Assembly (NCBI GenBank): GCA_002424305.1
Contig: DIQZ01000035.1
Span: forward strand, 200,693-264,692
Direction: 5' to 3'
Origin: Firmicutes bacterium UBA5449
GTDB lineage: Bacteria; Bacillota; SHA-98; UBA4971
Length of the DNA stretch: 64,000 nt
The position numbers and the translations under genes are program-made. How positions within the stretch are numbered: position 1 is the stretch's first letter; each line of letters starts with the position of its first letter. The notes under the pieces were generated by a model, which searched no databases, was not told the origin of the DNA, and saw only the letters and a list, made by a program, of their open reading frames with translations. Shown here piece by piece: positions 44,756 through 53,876 of the stretch.

Positions 44756-44771
44756 AATGCCAACGCGCATT
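44756..44771. promoter_or_regulatory. Putative activator-binding dyad 3
   Basis: AATGC-CAACGC-GCATT, extended to CTTAATGC...GCATTAAG (44753-44774). Spaced 20 bases centre to centre from dyad 2, two helical turns, and overlapping the stop codon of the regulator gene. Confidence 0.6.
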
Positions 44772-46062
44772 AAGTGGTATACTTTTTAATCTTCCTAACA
44801 ACAGTGGATTGATTGACTCCGAGGGCTTCCGCCATGTCATAGGTGGTTTCATGCTTCTCTTGCGCGTGCTTGATTATCTGCCTCTCAACCTCTTCCACAG
44901 CCTCGCGCAGAGGCATTATGCCTTTCACTATTACGTTGAGAGAACCTGTGTCAGCCTCACCTTTGACATATGCCGGCAGATCCTCTACAGAGATCTCCTC
45001 TCCTTCTAACGTAACTATAAGTCGTTCCATCAGATTTTCCAATTCTCGAACGTTTCCGGGCCAAGAGTACCGTGTCAGGCTCTCTCTTGCTTCCCTGGAA
45101 ATCGTTTTGTTGTAGCCGTGGGCGCTATTGTGTTTTGCCAGGAAGTGATATATGAGGGGAATAACGTCATCCCGTCTGTTTCTCAGTGGTGGGATGACTA
45201 TTGGTACTACGTTTAATCTGTAGAAGAGGTCAGCACGGAACTCGCCTTTTTCCACCATTCCTGCCAGATCTCTGTTGGTGGCTGCAATTATTCTGATATC
45301 AACCTCAATAGGCTGAATCCCGCCAACCCGCGTCAGACGACGTTCCTGAATCACTTGAAGAAGCTTTACTTGAAGATCAAGAGGAAGATCAGATATCTCA
45401 TCAAGGAAGAGAGTTCCCAAAGACGCAATCTCTATCATCCCGGGTTTGCCATCCCGCTTTGCGCCGGTGAACGCGCCTGCTTCGTAACCGAACAGCTCAG
45501 ATTCAAGAAGGTTTTGAGGAATAGCCCCGCAGTTTATAGTGATAAAGGGAGCGTTCCGGCGAAGACTTGCATTATGAATAAATCGCGCGACAACCTCCTT
45601 ACCCACACCTGATTCACCTAGAATAAGAACGGTACTGGTCACCTGCGCTACCTTACCCGCCAAGTGCAACACTCGTCCCATTTCTACGCTGTAGGCGATG
45701 ATAGCATTGGAAGGAGATTCATGCATCTTGCCATCCCCCGCAGATTCCCAGGACAGGAGTTCTCGAGCAGTTCTCGTAATACAGTCCTTGCTCACCCCGG
45801 GAAGAGCGCGAGCAAAAGCCTGATCAAGATCGCGTGAAACAGGCCCTCCTGAAGCCAATGCCCAAAGGACTGCCTTCACATTATCTGAAAGCCTCAAAGC
45901 GACCTCAGGACATACCCTAAAACACTCTCCGCATCCATCACAGCGGGACGGGTCTATGATAATCTTGTCTCTTACGAAAGATATGGCATCAACAAGGCAT
46001 CTTGGAATACAAGAACCACACCTTGTACACTTGTTGTCGTCGACAAAGACAAATCCGGGCAA
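44770..46062 (-). CDS. Ferredoxin-domain sigma-54-dependent transcriptional activator
   Basis: Enhancer-binding AAA+ activator. N-terminal 2[4Fe-4S] ferredoxin (CTRCGSCIPRC and CDGCGECFRVCP) in place of PAS or receiver domain; then a helical linker; AAA+ core with Walker A GESGVGKEVVARF, the sigma-54 contact loop GAFTGA, Walker B LFLDEISDLP and the R-finger region; and a TyrR-type C-terminal HTH (DMAEALGVNQSTVVRKIKKY). Best start is the TTG at 46062, with GGGGGAGGG just upstream; the GTG at 46098 has none. It lies directly upstream of the hydrogenase operon on the same strand and is its likely activator, with the Fe-S clusters as sensor. Confidence 0.92.
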   Translation of the reverse strand: MPGFVFVDDNKCTRCGSCIPRCLVDAISFVRDKIIIDPSRCDGCGECFRVCPEVALRLSDNVKAVLWALASGGPVSRDLDQAFARALPGVSKDCITRTARELLSWESAGDGKMHESPSNAIIAYSVEMGRVLHLAGKVAQVTSTVLILGESGVGKEVVARFIHNASLRRNAPFITINCGAIPQNLLESELFGYEAGAFTGAKRDGKPGMIEIASLGTLFLDEISDLPLDLQVKLLQVIQERRLTRVGGIQPIEVDIRIIAATNRDLAGMVEKGEFRADLFYRLNVVPIVIPPLRNRRDDVIPLIYHFLAKHNSAHGYNKTISREARESLTRYSWPGNVRELENLMERLIVTLEGEEISVEDLPAYVKGEADTGSLNVIVKGIMPLREAVEEVERQIIKHAQEKHETTYDMAEALGVNQSTVVRKIKKYTT

Positions 46063-46135
46063 TTGGCTCCCTCCCCCACAAGCGGCGTTATACAGCACAT
46101 ACCAGGCTAAGAGAGACCTATCGTAAGTTACATGC

Positions 46136-48166
46136 CTATGAGACTCCCAATTGCTCTTTATACTGGAGAAGATAGAGTTGATAGTAGATACCGCGTCTTG
46201 CCAAGAGTTCCTGGTGGGTTCCTATCTCTCTTACCCTTCCTTTATGGATTACAATAATCTTGTCGGCATTTTGAATCGTTGACAGCCTGTGAGCTACGAC
46301 AAGCGTGGTCCTTCCACGAATTAGCTTCGTCAGAGCATCTTGAATAAGGGCTTCAGTCTCAGTATCAATACTTGAGGTAGCCTCATCCAAAACGAGAATA
46401 GCAGGATCTCGCGCAAGTGCTCTTGCAAATGCCAGAAGTTGCCGCTCACCGCTGGATAATGTGGCGCCCCTCTCCCTGACTCGCGCCTCATATTTCCCCG
46501 GGAGTTTACTTATGAACCTATCAGCATTGACATACCGCGCAGCTTTCAGCACTTCTTCGTCAGTAATGTCAGAGTCTCCCAGCCTTATATTGCTCTGAAT
46601 GTCCCCGGTGAACAGGAAGACATCCTGCTGCACCACACCTATATGGCGACGAAGCTCATGTCGAGGTATAGTACGAATGTCAACTCCGTCAATGAGTATC
46701 TGTCCCCGGGATATCTCATACATCCGTCCAATCAGGCTGATAATGGAAGTCTTGCCTGCGCCTGTAGCACCTACGAAAGCACATGTTTCACCTGGCTCAA
46801 CTCGGAAACTGACATCCCTTAGAACCCAGTCCCCTTCGTTGTATGCAAACCATACATTCTTGAACTCAATCTCTCCCCTCGGCCTTGGGAAAGCCATGGG
46901 TAAGGTAGGATCAAGCTCAAGGTCATTAGCATCAAGGAGTATGAAAATTCGTTCCGCAGAAGCCATGGCAGACTGCATAATATCGTACTTTTCAGTAAGA
47001 TCGTTAATGGGACGAAAAAACTGTTGCAAATAATTGATAAAAGCGAAGAGCATACCAAATTCCAAGGTTCCTGCGATTACACGCCGCCCGCCAAACCATA
47101 TCAAAAGAGCAAGGGCAAGAGAAGAAATAAGCTCAATCGCAGGTCTGAAAATCGCGTTTATTTTGAGCCTTTGCATGGTCGCACCGAAGTAATCTCGATT
47201 GATCTTATCAAATTCCTGAAATTTCTTCTTCTCTCTACCAAAAATCTGAATTATCCGCATGCCTGAGATGCTTTCAGCCAAAGTAGCATTAATCCTGGCG
47301 AGTCTCATCCTGACTGCTCTATATGCATCCCTGGCTTTGATGCGAAACAGAGCTGTGGCCCCAAATATTACAGGGAGCATAGCAAAACTGACTAACGCAA
47401 GCCCAACGTTCATCTTCAACATCACTATGACAATCCCTATCAGCAAGAAGACGTCCTTGAACAAATTCACCAGAACCGCAGTATACATCTCATTTAATGC
47501 GTCCATGTCATTTGTAACTCTGGTAACAAGACGTCCAATAGGATTCTTGTCGAAGAAGGATAAAGACAGACCCTGCAAATGCTGAAACAGCTCAAGCCTC
47601 ATGCTTGATATGATCTTTAGGCCTGTGTACTGAAGAATGTATACCTGTACGTAATTAAGAAGAAAAGCCAGAGTTAAGGCGCCGAACAAAATTAGAGCCA
47701 GCTTCGTCACAGCACGGACATCATATTCTTTGAAGACACTTAAATCAGCGGAAGTAAGCTCCCGCTTTATGATATCACCGTGCAACTCCATTATCAGATA
47801 ATGCTTGTCTCCCTCCTGCCTAATTTCGGCAGGAACAGGCTCTCCTGCGATGTCGGAACCTGACTTGTCAAAACCTTTTTTCAGTTCCCGCTCGCGGACA
47901 AATATGTATTCATCAAATGCAATACCCCGCCGAGGTTCATTACCCGGAGTAAATGCCAGCATGGGTTCGTCAAGGGCATTCATGTGATCATCTATAGCTA
48001 CTTTCATGAGATACGGCTGCACTAGATCCAGTCCTGTAATAAACAGTAACAGTACTATGCAGACCAGAAGGAGACGCCAGTATGGTATGGCATACTTGAG
48101 CAGCCTCTTCATGAGTCTCTTATCGTACGCTTTGCCCAACACGTCATCTTCATAATGGTTTGCCAT
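46136..48166 (-). CDS. ABC exporter half with extracytoplasmic insert (YheH-like)
   Basis: 676-residue fused membrane/ATPase subunit. Six transmembrane helices with a roughly 80-residue polar insert between helices 1 and 2, as in Bacillus YheH. ATPase: Walker A GATGAGKTS, signature LSSGERQLLAFAR, Walker B ILVLDEATSSID with catalytic Glu, H-loop VVAHRLSTI. Pairs with the 586-residue gene 3 bases upstream, the same sizes as Bacillus YheH/YheI, a heterodimeric multidrug exporter that influences sporulation-kinase activation. Substrate here unknown. Confidence 0.9.
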   Translation of the reverse strand: MANHYEDDVLGKAYDKRLMKRLLKYAIPYWRLLLVCIVLLLFITGLDLVQPYLMKVAIDDHMNALDEPMLAFTPGNEPRRGIAFDEYIFVRERELKKGFDKSGSDIAGEPVPAEIRQEGDKHYLIMELHGDIIKRELTSADLSVFKEYDVRAVTKLALILFGALTLAFLLNYVQVYILQYTGLKIISSMRLELFQHLQGLSLSFFDKNPIGRLVTRVTNDMDALNEMYTAVLVNLFKDVFLLIGIVIVMLKMNVGLALVSFAMLPVIFGATALFRIKARDAYRAVRMRLARINATLAESISGMRIIQIFGREKKKFQEFDKINRDYFGATMQRLKINAIFRPAIELISSLALALLIWFGGRRVIAGTLEFGMLFAFINYLQQFFRPINDLTEKYDIMQSAMASAERIFILLDANDLELDPTLPMAFPRPRGEIEFKNVWFAYNEGDWVLRDVSFRVEPGETCAFVGATGAGKTSIISLIGRMYEISRGQILIDGVDIRTIPRHELRRHIGVVQQDVFLFTGDIQSNIRLGDSDITDEEVLKAARYVNADRFISKLPGKYEARVRERGATLSSGERQLLAFARALARDPAILVLDEATSSIDTETEALIQDALTKLIRGRTTLVVAHRLSTIQNADKIIVIHKGRVREIGTHQELLARRGIYYQLYLLQYKEQLGVS

Positions 48167-48169
48167 AGT

Positions 48170-49930
48170 CTATATCTCCTCATCGGGGCTGAGCTCCGCT
48201 TCGAGCAACTGGCGCTCGTGAATTTCCGCATAGAGTCCCCCTAGAGCCACAAGAGACTCGTGATCGCCCTGCTCAGCAACCTGCCCTTCATCTAGGACGA
48301 TGATTTCGTCAGCTTCCTTAAGCGTAGAAATCCTGTGGGATATGAGAATAGTTGTTCTCTCTTGCCTGACATCACGCAGTGACTTGAGAATCCTCTCTTC
48401 TGTTCCGGTGTCTACTGCGGAAAAGCAGTCATCGAGAATCAAGATTTTGGGGTCTTTAATAAGCGCTCTGGCTATTGTAACCCTCTGCTTCTGCCCACCG
48501 GAAAGAGTCACTCCGCGCTCACCTATCAACGTATCAAATTCATCGGGAAATTCCCGGATATCATCTGCGACTCCTGCAAGTTCTGCAGCGTATTCTACTT
48601 CTTCACGAGTCAATTCATCACTTGCAAATGCAATATTACGACCGACAGAAGTCGAAAACAAAAAGTCATCCTGTGGAACATAGCCGATATCTCTCCTCAG
48701 TATTGACAGAGGAATTTTGGTGATATCTATTCCATCAATAAGCAGCTCACCCGGGGAAGGATCGTACGCTCTTAGCAGTAGATCCACAAGAGTGCTTTTT
48801 CCACTCCCTGTACGGCCGAGAATGCCCAGTGTCATGCCGGCAGGGATGCAAAGAGCGATCCCATCTAACACCGGAGAAGTTGCCTCCGGATATCGAAATG
48901 CCAAATTACGAAATTCGATTCTTCCTTCAATCCCCGGAATGTCCACTATGTCTTCAGCATCAGTAATCTTAGGTTGCACTCTGAATATCTCGTTAAGCCT
49001 GTCCAGGGACGCCATGCCCCGCTGGAGAGTGTTAACTACCCAACCTATAGCCATCATGGGCCATATCGCCATTCCGAGATAACCTGTGAATGCCACGAAA
49101 TCCCCAAGACTTACATCGCCTAAGACAACTAACCTGCCTCCGTAACCCAAGACTACCACAAAGCTAAGACCGGCCAGATACTGCACAAGGGGTCCGAAAA
49201 GGCCCCAAATTCTAACCAGATTCATATTGGTTGCAACGAGCGTCTCATTTGCCTGCCTAAACTTGGATAACTCAGCCTCTTCCTGAACGAATGCTTTGAC
49301 GACTCGAATACCGCTAAGATTTTCCTGAACAAAATCAGTGAGACCTGCAAAAGCCTCTTGAACCCTGAGAAACCTCGAATGTATGACTCTGGCAAACCGC
49401 GTGACAACCAAGGCTACGAAAGGTAAAGGCAGAAGGCCAAGGAGCACAAGTCGTGTATCAATTGTAGTCAGCATGACAGAGATTGTGGCAATAGAGAGGA
49501 ATACTGCGTCTACCGTTAGCATTATGCCCTGTCCGAATGCTTGACGAACTGCGTTAATATCATTGGTAGCGTGCGCCATAAGTTCGCCGGTCTTATGCTT
49601 GTTAAAGAAATTCGCTGACAAAGTCTCCAGATGGGCAAAGAATTTATTCCGCAGTGTATAGTCAAGAAGCCTCGCGGTTCCAAATATGTAGATTCGCCAA
49701 AAATACCTTCCCACTGCAACAAGTAATGCAACTCCGATGATAAGGAATATGTAACGAAGAAGTCCTTGTTGAGTGAGAGCCCCCTGCCGAAACGCATCAG
49801 TCAAATTTCCAAGAAGCCGTGGAACTACCAGTTGAAGAACGTCAACAGCAACAAGAATTATGACACCTATGACATATCTGTACCGATAGCGCCTAAGGAA
49901 GTCACCTAGCACCTGCAATTTTTGCCTCAT
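48170..49930 (-). CDS. ABC exporter half with degenerate catalytic site (YheI-like)
   Basis: 586-residue ABC exporter subunit with six membrane helices. Walker A GRTGSGKST and signature LSGGQKQRVTIAR are canonical, but Walker B reads ILILDDCFSAVD: aspartate replaces the catalytic glutamate. Such a non-canonical site in one partner is the hallmark of heterodimeric exporters (BmrCD/TM287-288 type), the other site being normal in the downstream partner. ATG at 49930; promoter at 49999-50028. Confidence 0.9.
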   Translation of the reverse strand: MRQKLQVLGDFLRRYRYRYVIGVIILVAVDVLQLVVPRLLGNLTDAFRQGALTQQGLLRYIFLIIGVALLVAVGRYFWRIYIFGTARLLDYTLRNKFFAHLETLSANFFNKHKTGELMAHATNDINAVRQAFGQGIMLTVDAVFLSIATISVMLTTIDTRLVLLGLLPLPFVALVVTRFARVIHSRFLRVQEAFAGLTDFVQENLSGIRVVKAFVQEEAELSKFRQANETLVATNMNLVRIWGLFGPLVQYLAGLSFVVVLGYGGRLVVLGDVSLGDFVAFTGYLGMAIWPMMAIGWVVNTLQRGMASLDRLNEIFRVQPKITDAEDIVDIPGIEGRIEFRNLAFRYPEATSPVLDGIALCIPAGMTLGILGRTGSGKSTLVDLLLRAYDPSPGELLIDGIDITKIPLSILRRDIGYVPQDDFLFSTSVGRNIAFASDELTREEVEYAAELAGVADDIREFPDEFDTLIGERGVTLSGGQKQRVTIARALIKDPKILILDDCFSAVDTGTEERILKSLRDVRQERTTILISHRISTLKEADEIIVLDEGQVAEQGDHESLVALGGLYAEIHERQLLEAELSPDEEI

Positions 49931-49998
49931 AATCTTACAACTCCAAGCACACTCTCATAACCCGGTAGGATCAGATGTCCCCCAAGCTGCTACATTAC

Positions 49999-50028
49999 AT
50001 TATAACTGTGCCTGCCATCTATCGGCAA
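49999..50028 (-). promoter_or_regulatory. Promoter of the ABC exporter operon
   Basis: Minus strand TTGCCG (50023-50028), 18-base spacer, TATAAT (49999-50004); about 70 bases before the start codon. The remainder of the 237-base gap to the agmatinase gene shows nothing else clear. Confidence 0.6.
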
Positions 50029-50167
50029 CTCATTTCCGTGTCATTCAGCACTGTAGTAACGCTATCCCGATAGTCTGTGCCAATATTCATCTCATGTATT
50101 CCAGCACTTAAACGCCTTCGGGTTGCCAAATATCACGGTTCGGGCTGAAGGTGAAAAAAAATATCGA

Positions 50168-51043
50168 TCACTTCTGATAGGCGCTTACCCGGAGCAACAT
50201 TTCCCGCACAATCTTCGCTGCCAGAAGTGAGGTTATGTCTGAGCAATCCCAAGGAGGAGCAACCTCAACCAAATCAAACCCAACAATATTACACTGACCC
50301 AGCAGTCTCACTGCTTCAAGAATCTCCAAGGATGAACAGCCTCCTGGTTCAGGCGACCCTGTCCCAGGCGCAAAAGCAGGATCCACTACATCTATGTCAA
50401 GCGTTACGTAACATGGCAAATCCCCGATAATGCTAAGTGTTTCAGCGACAGCCTCAGGCAGACACCCTGCAATCCTACTGGGACAGGCGTCTGAATTTGC
50501 GAATCTGAATTCCTCCGCTGTTCCGGATCTGATCCCTATCTGATAGAGATTGTCCACCCCTACGATTTCAGAAGCCCTCCTCAGGACGGTAGCATGGGAT
50601 AGCTTCTGACCTGCGTACCTGTGCCTGAAGTCTGCATGAGCATCCAGATGAACTATAGCCATGTCTTTCAGCGTTTGTGCCACTGCAGTGATGCAAGGCA
50701 AAGTCACCAAATGTTCACCTCCAAGAGCAAATGGGATCTTGCCGTCACCGACGATTTCACTGATGACTTCCATAATTGCCTCGAGGCTGCCTTCTACATT
50801 ACCGAGGGGCAACACAACATCGCCGATATCCACAGCCCTTACCGATGATAGGCATAAGTCTAATACGGGGCTATAATCCTCCAGAGAATAAGACACATCC
50901 CTTATTCTGGACGGACCGTGGCGCGCGCCCGAACGCCAACTGCTTGTGAGATCCATGGGCAGTCCGACAATGACTATATCGGCTTCGGCATATGAACTGT
51001 CAGCGCCAAAGAACCTTTGTCTTCTCTCCAATAAATCATTCAT
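50168..51043 (-). CDS. speB: Agmatinase
   Basis: Ureohydrolase making putrescine and urea from agmatine. Mn ligands are visible: His in GGEHLV, DAHADF, and DIDVVDPAFAPGTGSPEPGG with its two Asp. Start at ATG 51043 (MNDLLERRQRFF) with GGAAGGAAG upstream; open codons to 51121 lack a ribosome site. The gene upstream encodes arginine decarboxylase, so the two convert arginine to putrescine. A spermidine synthase is not in the window. Confidence 0.93.
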   Translation of the reverse strand: MNDLLERRQRFFGADSSYAEADIVIVGLPMDLTSSWRSGARHGPSRIRDVSYSLEDYSPVLDLCLSSVRAVDIGDVVLPLGNVEGSLEAIMEVISEIVGDGKIPFALGGEHLVTLPCITAVAQTLKDMAIVHLDAHADFRHRYAGQKLSHATVLRRASEIVGVDNLYQIGIRSGTAEEFRFANSDACPSRIAGCLPEAVAETLSIIGDLPCYVTLDIDVVDPAFAPGTGSPEPGGCSSLEILEAVRLLGQCNIVGFDLVEVAPPWDCSDITSLLAAKIVREMLLRVSAYQK

Positions 51044-51121
51044 CCCGCACTTCCTTCCGGAAGCTATCATATGCATCGAGAGTCTCTCGGCAAGTTGGCC
51101 GCCTGTCCCGCAGGCATTCAC

Positions 51122-51580
51122 CTAATACCATAGGACAGCTCCTGCAAACGAGCATCCGGTTTTTTCCACAACGTGTTCTGCCGCCCTTATCATAATTTTC
51201 TCCGGAAACTCATTACGAGCAGCCAAGGCTTCCCGCACCATTTCCTCAACCCGGGCTTCAGCTTCAGCCTTCGTGCACATACCGGTAAACTCCATAATCA
51301 CACCGAAACTTCCGGACATGATGCCTACACCGATAGCAGCAGCGATACGCTGACCGGGAACCTCGCCGATAATAACGCCATAGGCGGTTGGTGTAAGAGA
51401 CCCGGGCGGTATTTCAACTTGGTGAGAATACTCGGCACCGGGAGGAAGAATACTGGAGACCCTGAGAAGATTCAAATTTCCAACACCTGCTGACAGCAAT
51501 GCTTTATCAAACGCCGTAAGTGTCGTATCGCCTTCTCCACTTCCTGCAACTAACGTGAATCTATGTGGTGTTTGCAGCAT
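51122..51580 (-). CDS. pdaD: Pyruvoyl-dependent arginine decarboxylase
   Basis: Makes agmatine from arginine. 152 residues. The self-cleavage site is at the Ser-Ser bond in LLRVSSILPPGAEY, generating the pyruvoyl cofactor. Other family parts: FTLVAGSGEGDTTLTAFDKAL, PGQRIAAAIGVG and the C-terminal CSFAGAVLWY. ATG at 51580 with GGGGGTAAG upstream. Immediately followed by agmatinase in the same direction. Confidence 0.95.
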   Translation of the reverse strand: MLQTPHRFTLVAGSGEGDTTLTAFDKALLSAGVGNLNLLRVSSILPPGAEYSHQVEIPPGSLTPTAYGVIIGEVPGQRIAAAIGVGIMSGSFGVIMEFTGMCTKAEAEARVEEMVREALAARNEFPEKIMIRAAEHVVEKTGCSFAGAVLWY

Positions 51581-51660
51581 TCTCTTACCCCCACTCTCCG
51601 ATAGACTCTGAATCGTATATATACTATGATCACTTGTCTAAAGCTGCAATATCTATTTTG

Positions 51661-53016
51661 TTACCCAACCATAACTTTTTCTTCAGGATAACGCACCTGC
51701 ACAACATGCTGCCTCTGAGCAATTGCAGTCGCTATTGTAAGCGGGCCAAGACGACCGATGAACATAGTTAACATAATGAGAATCTTGCCCAACGCAGTTA
51801 AGCGGGAAGTAATTCCGGTGGAGAGGCCTACAGTCCCAAAGGCAGAGACAGTCTCAAATAATACCTCCAGGAATCCGCACGTCTCTGCTGCAGATAGGAT
51901 TATGGTTATGAAGACTACTATAGTCAAAGAGATGACTGAAATAGCTAAGGCTCTATCAATTATTCTCTTGGGAATTCTCCTTCCATAGACCTCCACATCG
52001 TCCCTGCCCTTAATTACGCTTAGAACCGCAAGGAATAGGGCAGTGAATGTAGTGGTCTTGATTCCCCCGCCGGTAGAGCCGGGAGATGCACCTATGAACA
52101 TTAAGGTCGCAAGAAAAAAGAGGGTTGCGGGCTTAAGATCCCCGGTGGGAATAGTGCTAAACCCTGCAGTGCGTGCAGTCACAGCCTGAAAGTACGAACC
52201 TACTAACCGCTCCCCTATCCCGAGAGATGCAAGAGTTTTCGGGTTCCTTCCTTCGAGCAAGAACACACCTGTTGTTCCCAGGGCTATTAATATCACAGTT
52301 GCTGAGACAACAAGTTTCGTATGAAGGCTGTGCCTTGAGCCAAATGGGTTTTCTATGAGTTCTGTTACAACAGTAAAACCCAGGCCTCCAACGATTATTA
52401 GGCCGGTTATTACTAGATTCACCCATATGTCTCCTCTATACAAGGAAAGGCTCTGAAACCCTCCAAACAAGTCGAAACCGGCGTTCGAGAACGCAGAAAC
52501 AGCATGAAACAACCCATAGTAAGCAGCTCTTGGAAGACTCATCTCCTCTGACCATCGAAGTGTGAGAAGAACTGCTCCTATGCCCTCTACAACGACTGTA
52601 ACCACAATGACTTTCCTAATTAATCTAACCATGCCTTCAAGAGTCAACTGGTTCATAGCTTCCCGGATTAGTATCCTTTCACGGAGCGTCACCCGCTTTC
52701 TAAGAATTAAAAAAACCAGGGTAGACATGGTCATGATACCAAGACCGCCAATTTGGATAAGACATATTATCACTAGCTGGCCGAAAAGCGAGAATTGATC
52801 ATAAGTATCTACAACTACAAGCCCGGTTACACAGACTGCAGATGTAGAAGTGAAAAGCGCATCCCCAAAGGGAAGCCTGTCTCCGCCTCGGGACGATAGC
52901 GGAAGACTAAGCAGCAGGCCTCCTATGGCTATGAGAACAGCAAAGCCTATCACAAGCACTTTGGGTGGACTCAATCTATCAAAGTTTGCAAAGAGCTTTC
53001 GCCACTTCCCTGACAT
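51661..53016 (-). CDS. ktrB: Ktr/Trk-type potassium (or sodium) channel subunit KtrB
   Basis: Membrane channel of the SKT superfamily. Four pore loops with filter glycines: TSAVCVTGL, AFSNAGFDLFG, ARTAGFSTI and AFGTVGLSTG. About eight to ten membrane helices; the intramembrane ASPGSTGGGIKT loop that gates KtrB is present. Start is uncertain: ATG 53016 aligns best with the family, TTG 53064 is the alternative. The regulatory subunit KtrA is not adjacent. Confidence 0.9.
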   Translation of the reverse strand: MSGKWRKLFANFDRLSPPKVLVIGFAVLIAIGGLLLSLPLSSRGGDRLPFGDALFTSTSAVCVTGLVVVDTYDQFSLFGQLVIICLIQIGGLGIMTMSTLVFLILRKRVTLRERILIREAMNQLTLEGMVRLIRKVIVVTVVVEGIGAVLLTLRWSEEMSLPRAAYYGLFHAVSAFSNAGFDLFGGFQSLSLYRGDIWVNLVITGLIIVGGLGFTVVTELIENPFGSRHSLHTKLVVSATVILIALGTTGVFLLEGRNPKTLASLGIGERLVGSYFQAVTARTAGFSTIPTGDLKPATLFFLATLMFIGASPGSTGGGIKTTTFTALFLAVLSVIKGRDDVEVYGRRIPKRIIDRALAISVISLTIVVFITIILSAAETCGFLEVLFETVSAFGTVGLSTGITSRLTALGKILIMLTMFIGRLGPLTIATAIAQRQHVVQVRYPEEKVMVG

Positions 53017-53178
53017 TGCCTCTTGAGTCTCAGCAACCAGCCCAACCCCTCCAAAATGTCCCAAATGGACCTAAATCTGATGACAAAATTATATCATTGT
53101 CAACCTACTTATCAAGAGGCGCATGATTTAGGCACATAACGTAGGTGCTCAACTTAGGCTCATACGACTTGAGGCTGT

Positions 53179-53538
53179 TCACGCTACCTTGCGATTTCGT
53201 GGATGTGTAGCATCCCCTCGTCGCGCCCTCTGGACATGCGCTTCCGCCCTAAGTCTGGCTGTCTGGAGTTCTTCTCCTCTCGGAACCCTACCGGTAGCTT
53301 TCTTATATTCCTGTATGAAAAGTTCGATGAACTTCTCCATTTTTTCGTCGCCCTTGATACCCCACTGCTTATAGTGCTCCTCGATGTAGTCTACTATGTC
53401 CACGGTGGTATCAGCAATAATCTGGTACTTACGATTTCTCTGATATACCTGTAGCCCGTAACCTACAAGAATAATAATCAGAGGTTCCATAACTGACTCG
53501 CTGCTTATTACATTCCAGAGCATTTTCAACCACTTCAT
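53179..53538 (-). CDS. Small single-span membrane protein, possibly phage-holin LL-H-like
   Basis: 119 residues from ATG 53538 (GGAGGTGA six bases upstream). One N-terminal hydrophobic segment (PLIIILVGYGLQVY) followed by a long charged helix (IADTTVDIVDYIEEH...). This layout recalls LL-H-family holins, but no phage genes surround it, and I would not call it a holin with confidence. Stands alone between the ktrB gene and tRNA-Arg. Confidence 0.55.
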   Translation of the reverse strand: MKWLKMLWNVISSESVMEPLIIILVGYGLQVYQRNRKYQIIADTTVDIVDYIEEHYKQWGIKGDEKMEKFIELFIQEYKKATGRVPRGEELQTARLRAEAHVQRARRGDATHPRNRKVA

Positions 53539-53681
53539 GTTATTCACCTCCCCGTCATCAAGAATAGAGATTCTTCTCCCTACATGTCTATATTAAGTAG
53601 CAACATAAGATTTTGTGCTTCACCGTTGGATGAGGCGTATAGACAAGCCTATGACAGTGACGGTTATCGAGGGGATTCTGT

Positions 53682-53710
53682 TTGACACACACACTTGAAC
53701 TTGCTATGAT
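53682..53710 (+). promoter_or_regulatory. Promoter of tRNA-Arg
   Basis: TTGACA (53682-53687), exact 17-base spacer, TATGAT (53705-53710), ending 13 bases before the tRNA. Confidence 0.75.
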
Positions 53711-53723
53711 GTACACACAAAGT

Positions 53724-53798
53724 GCGCCTATAGCTCAGGGGATAGAGCACCGGCCTCCGGAGCCGGGAGCGCAGGTTCAAGTCCTGCTAGGCGCACCA
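53724..53798 (+). tRNA. tRNA-Arg (anticodon CCG)
   Basis: 75-base tRNA with encoded CCA end. Acceptor stem GCGCCTA/TAGGCGC, anticodon stem CCGGC/GCCGG, loop CTCCGGA giving anticodon CCG (codon CGG), T arm GCAGG-TTCAAGT-CCTGC. No intron. Strong promoter upstream. Solitary tRNA; such genes can be integration sites, but no phage or attachment repeat is seen nearby. Confidence 0.96.
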
Positions 53799-53876
53799 TA
53801 TTCTCCGGCTTTCTCTGTCAACTCACCCCCTGTCTCCTTTTCTCCATTTGCTTATTCATAAATTGTATTGAAAACA

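Noticed and set aside
48170..49930. Walker B Asp in the YheI-like subunit as a sequencing error
   Set aside because: Matches the known pattern of one degenerate site in heterodimeric exporters; the partner is intact.
53724..53798. tRNA-Arg as an integration site of a mobile element carrying the holin-like gene
   Set aside because: No integrase, no repeated tRNA 3' end and no phage genes found nearby.
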